From: Campylobacterales bacterium
GTDB lineage: Bacteria; Campylobacterota; Campylobacteria; Campylobacterales; Sulfurimonadaceae
NCBI GenBank assembly: GCA_026390165.1
Contig: JAPLGM010000027.1
Span: forward strand, 1 to 64,000
Direction of reading: 5' to 3'
DNA length: 64,000 bases
The notes under the pieces were generated by a model. The model was not told the origin of the DNA. It was given only the letters and a program-made list of their open reading frames with translations, and searched no databases. Shown in pieces: positions 51,245 through 62,054 of the stretch. The translations under genes and the position numbers were made by a program. Each line of letters opens with the position of its first letter. Within the stretch, counting starts at the first letter, position 1.

Positions 51245-51400
51245 GGTAACCTCCAATAATAAATTTTTGACGTAAAATAAACACCCCTATTATTTTGAAC
51301 CTGTGGTAGAGTGATCGTGGAGAGTATGCGACGTGTTTTAGCATCAGCCACAGTAACTTTTCCCTTCTCTAACAAAAATCAAAAAGAAGATGAGCTTCAT
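51241..51400 (-). pseudogene. napL: napL remnant
   Basis: The ATG at 51400 overlaps the napF stop (ATGA), and a signal-peptide-like MKLIFFLIF follows. In another frame, text such as KGKVTVADAKTRRILSTITL runs to a stop that overlaps the napD GTG start. In related bacteria napL (a WD40-like periplasmic protein) lies exactly here, between napF and napD. The ends and their translational couplings are kept, while most of the gene has been deleted with a frameshift. Identification rests on position and short similarity. Confidence 0.6.
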
Positions 51401-51873
51401 GCTACTATCTTGATTGCTTCACTGGGACAAAGAGAAATACAGTAGCCACAACCGGTACATCTATCGGGGAGAATAATAGGATTAAACATACCTTTAAATA
51501 CGATCGCATTGTCCATACAGGGTTCTTTGCAGGCAAAGCAAATGGTTTCATGATGTGACATGCAGCTCAACATCGATATTTTTGCATATCCTTGTAGGAA
51601 TTGTTCAGGATCACTCAATACTTTTGGTACGCATACCTCAAGACATTTATGACAATCACTGCAGCCAGAGATTTTAAAATCCAAAAAAGGAGTTCCACTT
51701 TTATCTCGGTAAATTATATTTTCTTCACATGCACTGACACACATCCCCTCACAGCTTTGGCACTCATCGAATGTTGCCGCCAGCGAAGCGTAAGGGGGGC
51801 GCATAGGAGTATGGTTCTCTTTGAAAAGGGAACCTAAAGCACCGAAAAAGCCACGACGTGTTGGTGTGGACAT
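51397..51873 (-). CDS. napF: NapF-type ferredoxin
   Basis: About 158 residues with several 4Fe-4S motifs: CQSCEGMCVSACEENI, CSDCHKCLEVCVP, CFACKEPCMDNA and CTGCGYCISLCPSEAI. The start was set at the ATG at 51873, 1 bp after the napB stop. The N-terminus STPTRRGFFGALG has two arginines but no hydrophobic stretch, so it is cytoplasmic. NapF is thought to help load iron-sulfur or molybdenum cofactors into NapA. Confidence 0.92.
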   Translation of the reverse strand: MSTPTRRGFFGALGSLFKENHTPMRPPYASLAATFDECQSCEGMCVSACEENIIYRDKSGTPFLDFKISGCSDCHKCLEVCVPKVLSDPEQFLQGYAKISMLSCMSHHETICFACKEPCMDNAIVFKGMFNPIILPDRCTGCGYCISLCPSEAIKIVA

Positions 51874-51874
51874 T

Positions 51875-52492
51875 TTATAATCCGTTTCCGACTTTGACAC
51901 CGATACCAATTTCATCCATCAAGTAGGAGCGGTTCTGATGTTTTTGTCCTTTATTATTCGCGTAATCCGGTTTGAAATTGCTTTCAACTTGTAATTTACC
52001 CTGTGTTTGAGGAGCATGGCATTGGGTACAGTTGTAGAGAGCTTGCCAGAGTACTCCGTGTAAATCTTTTTTGATAATTTTATCATTACTTTCGGATTTA
52101 AAATTATCTTCCACATCTGTTTCTACTGCTGGGCGAAAATTGGTAAAGTGCGTTTTTGGGATCGGTGTCGCCCCCATCGTTATTGCAACATCTGGCATAT
52201 GACATCCGAGACACGCATTATTGTTTTTATCGATTTCATCCAGATCACTGATGTCATGAGGGATCATCGGAGGTGCATTAACATATGCACGTTGGATTTT
52301 CTTAGAGGTGCCACGTGCTTCACTATGATAATTGGTTCCATCGGGTACAGTGTTATCTTCTGAATACACTTCTGTTTTACGTATTCCCAAATCTTTTTCA
52401 TCTATACCGGCACTGGAATTGCTTGCGGCATAGACACCGCTGATTAAAATACATGCAGCCACGAGGCTACTGATGATTCGAGTTGCTTTCAT
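51875..52492 (-). CDS. napB: NapB, diheme cytochrome subunit of periplasmic nitrate reductase
   Basis: 205 residues with a signal peptide (MKATRIISSLVAACILISGVYA). Two c-heme motifs CLGCH and CTQCH, each in NapB-like surroundings (NNACLGCHMPDVAITMGATPIPKTHF, YNCTQCHAPQ). It passes electrons to NapA. It follows napA by 18 bp. In most relatives napG and napH separate napA and napB; they are missing here. Confidence 0.95.
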   Translation of the reverse strand: MKATRIISSLVAACILISGVYAASNSSAGIDEKDLGIRKTEVYSEDNTVPDGTNYHSEARGTSKKIQRAYVNAPPMIPHDISDLDEIDKNNNACLGCHMPDVAITMGATPIPKTHFTNFRPAVETDVEDNFKSESNDKIIKKDLHGVLWQALYNCTQCHAPQTQGKLQVESNFKPDYANNKGQKHQNRSYLMDEIGIGVKVGNGL

Positions 52493-52510
52493 TTTTCATC
52501 CTCTTTTCCG

Positions 52511-55300
52511 TTACGCTTTATAAATTTTTACAGCGCATTTTTTATGGTCAATTTGTTTGGAAATCGGGCAGGTATGATCCAAACAGACTTTATTGATAAA
52601 TACTTTTTCATCAAACCACGGGACAAATACGAGACCTTTTGGAGGGCGATTACGTCCGCGTGTTTCCACGTGCGCTTTGACTTTACCTCGACGGGATTCA
52701 ACCCATACCATTTCACCCCGTTTGACACCCCGTTTTTCCGCATCTGCGGGGTGCATATAACACAATGCTTCAGGAACAGCGCGATAAAGCTCAGGGACAC
52801 GCATTGTCATTGTTCCGCTGTGCCAGTGCTCGAGAACACGACCGGTACAGAGCCAGATGTCATAATTTTTATCGGGTACTTCCGTCGGCTCCATATAAGG
52901 GCGGAAGAAAATTTTGGCTTTGTTAGCTAAATGAACCGTCTCTTTGTTGGTTACCCCTTGTAGATTTCCTTGTGGGATCTCTTTAAAGGCATGTCCATAG
53001 AATGCAAATTCGCCGTTATTCGCTTTTTTCGCATAGGGGTCATATTTCGAGTTGTAACGCCAGAACGTCTCTTTACCATCAACAACCGGCCATTTTAAAC
53101 CGCGTACTTTATGATAGGTGTCAAAATCCCCATAGTCATGACCACGACCCGCACCAAACTCACGGTACTCTTCCCAAAGATATTTTTGTAGGAAAAAGCC
53201 ATACCCTTTAAATGGTTTGCCATCACTTCCGATGACATTACGTTTATCCCCTTCCACTTCAGAGTTTTGGTATCCTTTGCCTACTGGATCAGGCCATTTG
53301 TAGCTTTTCGCTTTTTTATTGGCAAATAAAACATCATAAAGGGTATCACTCTCTTTATATCCCATCGCTTTGGCAGCAGCCATTACATCCGGCAATCCCC
53401 CCTCAAGTCCGGGGATCTTTTGTGCTCCCCATACCTCTTTGAGTGTGAAGCGCTTAGAGAGTTCAACAATCTGCCAGGTATCCGACATTGCATCTCCCAC
53501 TGGAGTTACTTGCTGGCGCCAATGTTGTGTGCGTCGCTCTGCATTACCATACGCGCCCCATTTTTCATACATCATGGCACTTGGTAAAATCAAATCTGAT
53601 ACTTTGGCTGAAATTCCCGGATAAGCGTCAGACGTAACAATAAAGTTATCCATTTCACGCGCCGCTTTGATCCAGTGTTCGGCATTAGCGGTATCTTGAT
53701 ACGGATTACATACGCTAACCCATGCAAACTTCACTTTACCGTCTTCGAGGTCACGGTGAATCTGGGTGAAATGCGATCCTGGTTTCGGATTAATCGTTTT
53801 TGCCGGAAGGTGCCAAATTTCTTCGGTGATTTCTCTGTGTTGCGGATTGTTGACGACCATGTCTGCCGGCAATCGGTGGCTGAACGTTCCAACTTCACGC
53901 GCAGTTCCGCATGCGGATGGCTGACCTGTGAGGGAGAACGCACCGCTACCGGGTTTGGCCTGCTTTCCTAGGAGAAAGTGAACCATATAGGCTTGTTCGT
54001 TGACCCATGTTCCGCGAGTATGCTGATTGAATCCCATTGTCCAGAACGTAAGACATTTACGTTTTTTCTCGATATAGAGATCGGCCATTTTTTGGAGTTT
54101 TACTTTAAAGCTCTCGATGCTTTCATCGGGATCGCCTTTGGAAACGTGTGCCACATAATCTAAGGTGTACGGGGCAAGCCCTTTTTTGAACTCCTCATAG
54201 GAAATTTGCCAATGCTTATTAGCTGTTTCAGTGTTTTTCATTTCAAGTGTATCACCCGCTTTGTAGCCTAGATACGCAAGAGTTACCCCTTCATCGTCGC
54301 TAAGAATTTTTGACTTTTGTTTGGCCGCAGTGTCGAGTTCACTTTTTTTGTATTTAGGATGATGGATATCTTCGCGTAATCCATACCCAATATCGACAGG
54401 TCCAGTTGCAAATATGATATTTTTATTAACAAAATCCCAATCTATCGCCTCAGGATGATTGTAGACGATCTCCCGCGCAATATAGTTGAAAATAGCTAAA
54501 TCAGTATTAGGTTTAAAGATAATCTCGACGTCGGCAAGATCCATTGTGCGGTGTTTATAGGTTGAGAGAACGACAACTTGTACTTTATCAGGATTGCTGA
54601 GTTTGCGGTCCGATACACGTGACCAGAGAATAGGGTGCATCTCTGCCATATTGGAACCAAATGCAACAATGGTTTCAGCGAGTTCGATATCATCATAACA
54701 TCCAGATGGCTCATCGGCACCAAATACATTCATAAATCCGGTAACGGCCGATGCCATACAAAGGCGGGCATTTGGATCGATATTGTTGGTACGGAATCCC
54801 GCTTTCATTAGCTTAAGGGAAGCAAGCCCTTCCATCATGGTTTGCTGACCGGAACTGAACATAGCGATACCGGTGGGCCCTTTTTCTTTGAGAGCTGATT
54901 TAATATGTATTTCCATCTCATCGAACGCCCGCTGCCAACTAACGGGCTTAAATTTACCGTGTTTGTCAAACTGACCTTGGTCGTTCATCCGTAAAAGAGG
55001 TTGAGTAAGGCGGTCGGCTCCATACATGATTTTGGCGTTAAAATACCCTTTGATACAATTAAGACCGCGATTAACGGGAGCTAATGGGTCGCCCTTGACT
55101 GCAACGATACGGTCATCTTTGGTCGCCATCATGATTCCGCAACCGGTTCCGCAAAAACGGCATGCTGCTTTATCCCAACGCCATCCTGCTTGTGCCTGAT
55201 TTGATGCGGCTTCTACGCTTGCAGGAACCGCCATACCGATTGCCGTTGCCGCAGACGCAGCAGCCGCACTTTTTAAAAACTCTCTTCTATCCAATGACAT
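52511..55300 (-). CDS. napA: periplasmic nitrate reductase catalytic subunit NapA
   Basis: About 929 residues. Tat signal [22 protein letters not shown], then the 4Fe-4S motif [17 protein letters not shown], then the molybdopterin domains ([11 protein letters not shown] with the molybdenum-ligating Cys, ending in the [21 protein letters not shown] cofactor-binding domain). It reduces nitrate to nitrite in the periplasm. The start was set at the ATG at 55300 with GGAGG in front; a longer frame reaches 55393. A Crp/Fnr-type palindrome lies upstream at 55424-55437. Confidence 0.97.
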   Translation of the reverse strand: MSLDRREFLKSAAAASAATAIGMAVPASVEAASNQAQAGWRWDKAACRFCGTGCGIMMATKDDRIVAVKGDPLAPVNRGLNCIKGYFNAKIMYGADRLTQPLLRMNDQGQFDKHGKFKPVSWQRAFDEMEIHIKSALKEKGPTGIAMFSSGQQTMMEGLASLKLMKAGFRTNNIDPNARLCMASAVTGFMNVFGADEPSGCYDDIELAETIVAFGSNMAEMHPILWSRVSDRKLSNPDKVQVVVLSTYKHRTMDLADVEIIFKPNTDLAIFNYIAREIVYNHPEAIDWDFVNKNIIFATGPVDIGYGLREDIHHPKYKKSELDTAAKQKSKILSDDEGVTLAYLGYKAGDTLEMKNTETANKHWQISYEEFKKGLAPYTLDYVAHVSKGDPDESIESFKVKLQKMADLYIEKKRKCLTFWTMGFNQHTRGTWVNEQAYMVHFLLGKQAKPGSGAFSLTGQPSACGTAREVGTFSHRLPADMVVNNPQHREITEEIWHLPAKTINPKPGSHFTQIHRDLEDGKVKFAWVSVCNPYQDTANAEHWIKAAREMDNFIVTSDAYPGISAKVSDLILPSAMMYEKWGAYGNAERRTQHWRQQVTPVGDAMSDTWQIVELSKRFTLKEVWGAQKIPGLEGGLPDVMAAAKAMGYKESDTLYDVLFANKKAKSYKWPDPVGKGYQNSEVEGDKRNVIGSDGKPFKGYGFFLQKYLWEEYREFGAGRGHDYGDFDTYHKVRGLKWPVVDGKETFWRYNSKYDPYAKKANNGEFAFYGHAFKEIPQGNLQGVTNKETVHLANKAKIFFRPYMEPTEVPDKNYDIWLCTGRVLEHWHSGTMTMRVPELYRAVPEALCYMHPADAEKRGVKRGEMVWVESRRGKVKAHVETRGRNRPPKGLVFVPWFDEKVFINKVCLDHTCPISKQIDHKKCAVKIYKA

Positions 55301-55423
55301 AAAAGCCTCCTTAATGGAATTACTTTTAATCCATCCATATAAGATGGACTCCTTAAGTTTTCCTGATGCTATGAAATAACTGATGCATTTCAAACATTAT
55401 AAAAAAATAGAAGGGGAAAGATT

Positions 55424-55437
55424 TTGACTTAAGTCAA
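55424..55437. promoter_or_regulatory. Crp/Fnr-type palindrome upstream of napA
   Basis: A perfect TTGACTTAAGTCAA, which fits the Crp/Fnr family form TTGAN6TCAA. It lies about 125 bp upstream of the napA start. A similar sequence occurs upstream of the Crp/Fnr gene at 57063-57076, making that regulator the likely binder. Confidence 0.65.
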
Positions 55438-55457
55438 GAGGAGAGAGAGAACTGCCT

Positions 55458-56354
55458 TTAAGCATTTCTAATTTCATTCGCTTTTTGGAGGTTGTTTTTT
55501 AGTTTTTTGAGTCGCATGGACGTTTGATGAAGTTCTTCACTCACTTGAATCATTACATCTTCACTTTGTTCTAGTAATTCTTCGGCTTCTGGTGTGGTGC
55601 TCATAAGACTAGTGGTTGCTATTTCACTTTTTTTTACTGCATCCGTAGCGCTTTGGAGCGCTTCTTCAACATTATTCAAAAAATATTCAATATGAGAGCA
55701 GGCAATATCGAGTTCGTTGCCGTTGTTATTAATACTTTCATTACCGCTAATACTTTTTGAATGTTCTAAAAATTTTTCAAAATTACGCTGAATTTCTAAC
55801 GTTGTACGTGCCATATAAAGTATGACTCCAAAGGAAATAAGGGCTAATACAATTTGAATACGGTGAGCCAGAATCCGTTTTTCCATCATCGATTCTTCGT
55901 ATTGGTTCACCGCTTTGTCCATCAGAGTTAAGGTTTGATCCCCATTCTCATAAATGGTTTTAAGATCATACAAATTGTGATCCCCTTGTAAATAATGATC
56001 GATCAATCTCCCCATTTTTTTCCAATGGGTATGTACATCCTTCATGGTAGTGTCAATTTTGTCGTTTTTAAATCCTTGATAGTCTGAGTTGGTCGTACTA
56101 AGCTGTTTGAAATTACGATCAAATTCTTCTCGCGTACTCTGAAGTCGCTCGAATGCTCCATCTTCATCAACCAACAGACGGTGGAGCTCCAAAACGGTAC
56201 GCTGGGAGAGCATCCGCTGTTTTCCGGCGGTATTGATCACTTTTGCATCGAGTTTTTGAGATGTATTGAGCCAAATATCGACCATAATAATGGTGATGAG
56301 ATTGATGGAGAGAATAAGAACGATCCAACGAATTTTAGTAGATATGGATTGCAT
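55458..56354 (-). CDS. nitrate-sensor-like membrane protein (PilJ/NarX-type) without output domain
   Basis: 298 residues. Two membrane helices (IVLILSINLITIIMVDIWL and IQIVLALISFGVILYMA) frame a helical periplasmic domain with INTAGKQRMLSQRT, the nitrate-binding P-box pattern of NarX/PilJ sensors. After the second helix comes only a coiled-coil-like region (EELLEQSEDVMIQVSEELHQTSMRLKKLKNNL), with no kinase or methyl-accepting domain. Its start overlaps the Crp/Fnr stop (TAATG), so the two are co-translated. Probably an accessory nitrate sensor for the nap operon. Confidence 0.8.
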   Translation of the reverse strand: MQSISTKIRWIVLILSINLITIIMVDIWLNTSQKLDAKVINTAGKQRMLSQRTVLELHRLLVDEDGAFERLQSTREEFDRNFKQLSTTNSDYQGFKNDKIDTTMKDVHTHWKKMGRLIDHYLQGDHNLYDLKTIYENGDQTLTLMDKAVNQYEESMMEKRILAHRIQIVLALISFGVILYMARTTLEIQRNFEKFLEHSKSISGNESINNNGNELDIACSHIEYFLNNVEEALQSATDAVKKSEIATTSLMSTTPEAEELLEQSEDVMIQVSEELHQTSMRLKKLKNNLQKANEIRNA

Positions 56355-57001
56355 TAGAACCCCTCCGTAAAATAGTGTGCTAACTTATCTCGTGAGACGA
56401 TTAGCGTTTTGTGATCTTCTTCGATGATAATCCCTTTCCGGATAAATTTTGCCAATACGCGTGAAAGGGTAGCGGGCTGAATATTAAGGCGATAGGATAT
56501 TTCTTGTTTTTTCAGACTGTTATAAAGATCAAGATTTCCGTGCAGCATTTTAGCAACTTTTGCGGTGACATCATGTACCATCCCCATTGTAATCATGCAG
56601 TCGATCATTTGTTTTTGATTGGCGAGGAGATTAACCAGTCGAATCAGTAAGGTAGTATCGCTTTTTACAACCTCATTAAAGACTGTCAAATCACATGACA
56701 TAACACGACTTGGGGAAAGAAACTCAACATTGCTAAAACAACTGATACGATCACAATCGAGTGAACCGATAGTGGTAAGTAAGGCTTGATCTTTTAAGGT
56801 GTAGAGAAAAACTTCATTATCAAATCGATCCACTTTATAAAATTTTACTTCCCCTTCAAGGAGAAAATAAATACGATTAATATCATCATCTTCATAGACT
56901 AATATATCGGATGCCTCATAGTGTTTAATTTTTGTATTGGCACATAAGGGGGAAAGTTTTTGCGGATCACATCCTTTGAAAAAATTGAGTTGTTCCAACA
57001 T
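56354..57001 (-). CDS. Crp/Fnr-family regulator
   Basis: 215 residues. N-terminal cyclic-nucleotide-binding-like beta barrel (YEDDDINRIYFLLEGEVKFYKVDRFDNEVFLYTL) and C-terminal winged helix (LKKQEISYRLNIQPATLSRVLAKFIRKGIIIEE). No N-terminal Cys cluster as in Fnr is visible, so it is not an obvious oxygen sensor. It is coupled to the nitrate-type sensor gene and probably acts on the palindromes at 55424-55437 and 57063-57076. Confidence 0.92.
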   Translation of the reverse strand: MLEQLNFFKGCDPQKLSPLCANTKIKHYEASDILVYEDDDINRIYFLLEGEVKFYKVDRFDNEVFLYTLKDQALLTTIGSLDCDRISCFSNVEFLSPSRVMSCDLTVFNEVVKSDTTLLIRLVNLLANQKQMIDCMITMGMVHDVTAKVAKMLHGNLDLYNSLKKQEISYRLNIQPATLSRVLAKFIRKGIIIEEDHKTLIVSRDKLAHYFTEGF

Positions 57002-57062
57002 AAAAGTAATCCCCCCTTTTCTAAGCTATTTTAAATGATAACATACTCATCTATTATTTGTA

Positions 57063-57076
57063 GTGACGTAAATCAA
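57063..57076. promoter_or_regulatory. Crp/Fnr-type half-palindrome upstream of the regulator gene
   Basis: On the minus strand TTGATTTACGTCAC, matching 11 of 14 positions of the napA palindrome. It lies about 60 bp upstream of the Crp/Fnr start, consistent with autoregulation. Confidence 0.45.
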
Positions 57077-57212
57077 TAAAAATAGCGTAGAAGAGGGTAA
57101 TGAGGCCATATGAGGCGTTATGTTCGAAGCACATTTGTGCGTTAAGTGATTTTTTTCAAATCATCAGAAAATTAGCAGGAAGATACTTAATGCCACGATT
57201 AAGGAAAAACGA

Positions 57213-57851
57213 ATGGATATAAATTATTATGGCTACTTGCAAACACTTTTACATTATTCGGTTGGATTGATCACCATTCTAAATCCCGTTGCAGCTGCAG
57301 CGATTATGATCTCTTCATCCCCTTCTAATCTCACCAAACAAGATGCGGAAGAAATCGGTAAAAGAGCTACCTTGACCGTTGTCCTTGCTTCATTGATAAC
57401 CATTTTATTAGGGAATGCTTTTTTTGAACTTTTTGGTATTACATCCTCTTCTGTGATGGTGATAGGTGGGATCGTTTTACTGTTGATGTCTATTCAAATG
57501 GTACAGGGAAAAATTCCCGAAACCTCTCACTCAGTTGAAGAATCTGAAGTGGCAATACTGAAAGAAAATATTTCTGTTATACCTATCGGAATCCCCATAT
57601 TATTTGGTCCAGGTGTAATATCTACCCTCATGATTTTTAAAGCAAAAAGTGCTAATGTCGTAGAAATTGCATTGCTCCTTATCGCTGTCATGATCTCCGG
57701 TTGGATTATCTATTTAACGTTACGAAATGCCATTTTTTTGACAAAAGTTCTGGGTGTGAGCGGATTGAAAATCATGACGAGAATTATGGGGCTGGTTGTC
57801 GGTGCGATTGCGGCTCAATTTATCGTTTATGGTATTAAAGCACTGTGGTAA
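57213..57851 (+). CDS. MarC-family membrane protein
   Basis: 212 residues with six hydrophobic helices. Family text: LHYSVGLITILNPVAAAAIMISSS near the N-terminus and VIPIGIPILFGPGVISTLMIF in the middle. MarC proteins are NAAT-like membrane proteins of uncertain function. Stands alone, convergent with the transglutaminase-like gene. Confidence 0.92.
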   Translation: MDINYYGYLQTLLHYSVGLITILNPVAAAAIMISSSPSNLTKQDAEEIGKRATLTVVLASLITILLGNAFFELFGITSSSVMVIGGIVLLLMSIQMVQGKIPETSHSVEESEVAILKENISVIPIGIPILFGPGVISTLMIFKAKSANVVEIALLLIAVMISGWIIYLTLRNAIFLTKVLGVSGLKIMTRIMGLVVGAIAAQFIVYGIKALW

Positions 57852-57931
57852 CCGCTGTAGTAGTATAGAAGGATCACTTCGCTCTTTATTACCCGTTAAT
57901 TTGATAGTTGTCATACGTATGATGGAGAATT

Positions 57932-58768
57932 TTATAGTGTTGCATGGGGAGTCTTGATCTGGCGATTTATTTGTTCTACATGTATTATTTGAGATATCGG
58001 CTGCAAAGGAGGGCCGAATTGATTATAAACGGCAACATCGGCTGCATCACGGCCATAGCCTAGCGCTACGTATCCGCCTTTCATTTGTCCTTGTGTCGCA
58101 TCAAAAGCGTACCAGCGATCTCCGACATATACTTCGAACCAAGCATGCAAATCCATCGGTTTTAATTCATAAAGGTAGCCTACAACCATCCGAGCAGGAA
58201 TACTGAGACTGCGGCACAACGCGATACCGAGGTGAGAAAGATCACGACAAACTCCCCATCCTCGATTATTGACCTCTTTTGCTGAGACCGGTATATTGTT
58301 ACGATTAGGTTCAAAAAGGATTCTAGCGCGTAACCATGCTACTATGGCGGTAACTTGATCATAACCTAGCTTTTGTCCTGCCGTAATTTCGTTCGCCATC
58401 TGACTAAAGGTATCGGATTCACAGTAACGACTGGGCAACAAGAAGCTTAGGACATTGTCGGGGAGGTTTTGGATCTCGACGAATTTGGCACCCGGTGCTT
58501 GGTCTACGTAATCGGATGTCTTCACTTCTGCGGTCGTAAATAGAGCAAAATGTCCCGGCGGTGCAATAAGTCGCTGACAAAAGTTACCGTAATGATCAAT
58601 GAATTCGAATACAGGAACACTAGGCTCAATTCGATATTCCTCGAAAGCGATCCATTGCTGTACTCCACTTTGTGGTCGAAGCATAAGGACAAAAGGGGTC
58701 GGTACTTCAATATCGAATGTCAAATTACAGCTTGTGAGTAGCCACATAAGTAAATCCTTCGAATCCAT
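57932..58768 (-). CDS. transglutaminase-like cysteine-protease-fold protein
   Basis: 278 residues. The Cys-His-Asp triad is visible in GWGVCRDLSHLGIALCRSLSIPARMVVGYL, DLHAWFEVYVGDRWYAFDATQ. The N-terminal part is a beta-rich domain as in bacterial transglutaminase-like proteins of the YebA type. Such proteins are probably peptidases. No signal peptide is seen. Divergent from katG across a 190-bp gap with no other gene. Confidence 0.9.
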   Translation of the reverse strand: MDSKDLLMWLLTSCNLTFDIEVPTPFVLMLRPQSGVQQWIAFEEYRIEPSVPVFEFIDHYGNFCQRLIAPPGHFALFTTAEVKTSDYVDQAPGAKFVEIQNLPDNVLSFLLPSRYCESDTFSQMANEITAGQKLGYDQVTAIVAWLRARILFEPNRNNIPVSAKEVNNRGWGVCRDLSHLGIALCRSLSIPARMVVGYLYELKPMDLHAWFEVYVGDRWYAFDATQGQMKGGYVALGYGRDAADVAVYNQFGPPLQPISQIIHVEQINRQIKTPHATL

Positions 58769-58912
58769 AAATAAAAATAGTGATAATAATGTATTTTGTG
58801 TTAAATTAAAGTTAGTTTATTATAAGCAGAAATAATTATTTAAGTTTATACGTCATACAATGAACTAATATTTTTGTGAGGGTACACATGAAATTGTGGT
58901 TTAGGTGCCTAA

Positions 58913-61135
<2,223 letters not shown>

Positions 61136-61343
61136 TAGTTCTAATTTGCTTAGTGCAATATCTTTTGGATTTTACTCTGTTATGATATTAACATATAAAA
61201 ATAAAATATTACAAAATTAATATGAACTATAATCCTATTTTAGCAATGGTTCAGAATATTATTAAATAAAAATTCTTAAGTATGAAAATTTAAGAGCGTG
61301 TGAGGGATGATCAGGTGTATATAGAATATCTAAGCAGGATGTC

Positions 61344-62054
61344 ATGATAGAATTTACCGAAGAAGAACTCAAAAAATATAATGGGAATGACGAACAAGCT
61401 GCTTATGTCGCTTTTAAAGGGAAAGTATACGATGTCAGCTCGTCGAAGTTTTGGAAAAATGGTACCCATTTTAAACAACATTTTGCAGGGCATGATCTTA
61501 CCGCTGAACTTGCGGATGCGCCGCACGGCGATGAAGTTTTTCAAAACTGTCCTCAAATCGGGGTACTGATTGTTTCACCAAATGAAGCCTCACTCGATAA
61601 AGATAAGAAAAAAAAAGAGCATTACCGGCAATGGTATGCTAAATATCATCCTCATCCCGCAGTTGTCCATTTCCCGATTGCGCTCCATTATTTCAGTGGA
61701 TTTGCAGATATTTTATTTTTGGTAAATCCTTCTACTGAATATGCAGCAGCGGTTTTTTTATCGTTTCTTATTGCTACAGTGATGGGATTTGTCGCTTTGA
61801 TCGCAGGAGTTTTTAGTTGGTGGATCAATTACGATTTTTCAACATCCAAACCGTTTGTAATCAAACTGATCGGGGCACTTTTTACCCTTTTTATTGGATT
61901 TGTACCGTTGACTCAGAAACTAATGGACTCCAATGTTCCTTTTAGTGTTGGAATGGACGGTTTGATATACCACGGCATTATATTTATTACGGTTATTTCG
62001 GTCACAATCGTCGGTTATTACGGCGGAAAAATCACCTGGGGGGCGAGAGAATGA
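61344..62054 (+). CDS. cytochrome b5-like domain fused to DUF2231 membrane domain
   Basis: 236 residues. Residues 1-80 resemble a cytochrome b5/steroid-binding domain (FTEEELKKYNG..AYVAFKGKVYDVSSSKFWKNGTHFKQHFAGHDLTAELADAPHGDEVF), with His residues as possible heme ligands. Residues about 95-235 form a DUF2231-like four-helix membrane domain (YHPHPAVVHFPIALHYFSGFADILFL). It overlaps the oxidoreductase alpha gene by 4 bp, so it may transfer electrons in the membrane in connection with that enzyme. This link is inferred. Confidence 0.8.
   Translation: MIEFTEEELKKYNGNDEQAAYVAFKGKVYDVSSSKFWKNGTHFKQHFAGHDLTAELADAPHGDEVFQNCPQIGVLIVSPNEASLDKDKKKKEHYRQWYAKYHPHPAVVHFPIALHYFSGFADILFLVNPSTEYAAAVFLSFLIATVMGFVALIAGVFSWWINYDFSTSKPFVIKLIGALFTLFIGFVPLTQKLMDSNVPFSVGMDGLIYHGIIFITVISVTIVGYYGGKITWGARE

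Noticed and set aside
51397-51873. Tat export signal on NapF (two arginines near the start)
   Set aside because: No hydrophobic stretch follows the RR pair, and NapF is known as a cytoplasmic protein.
53002-54163. Several plus-strand frames opposite napA
   Set aside because: They are shadows of a strongly supported gene, without ribosome-binding sites or recognisable domains.
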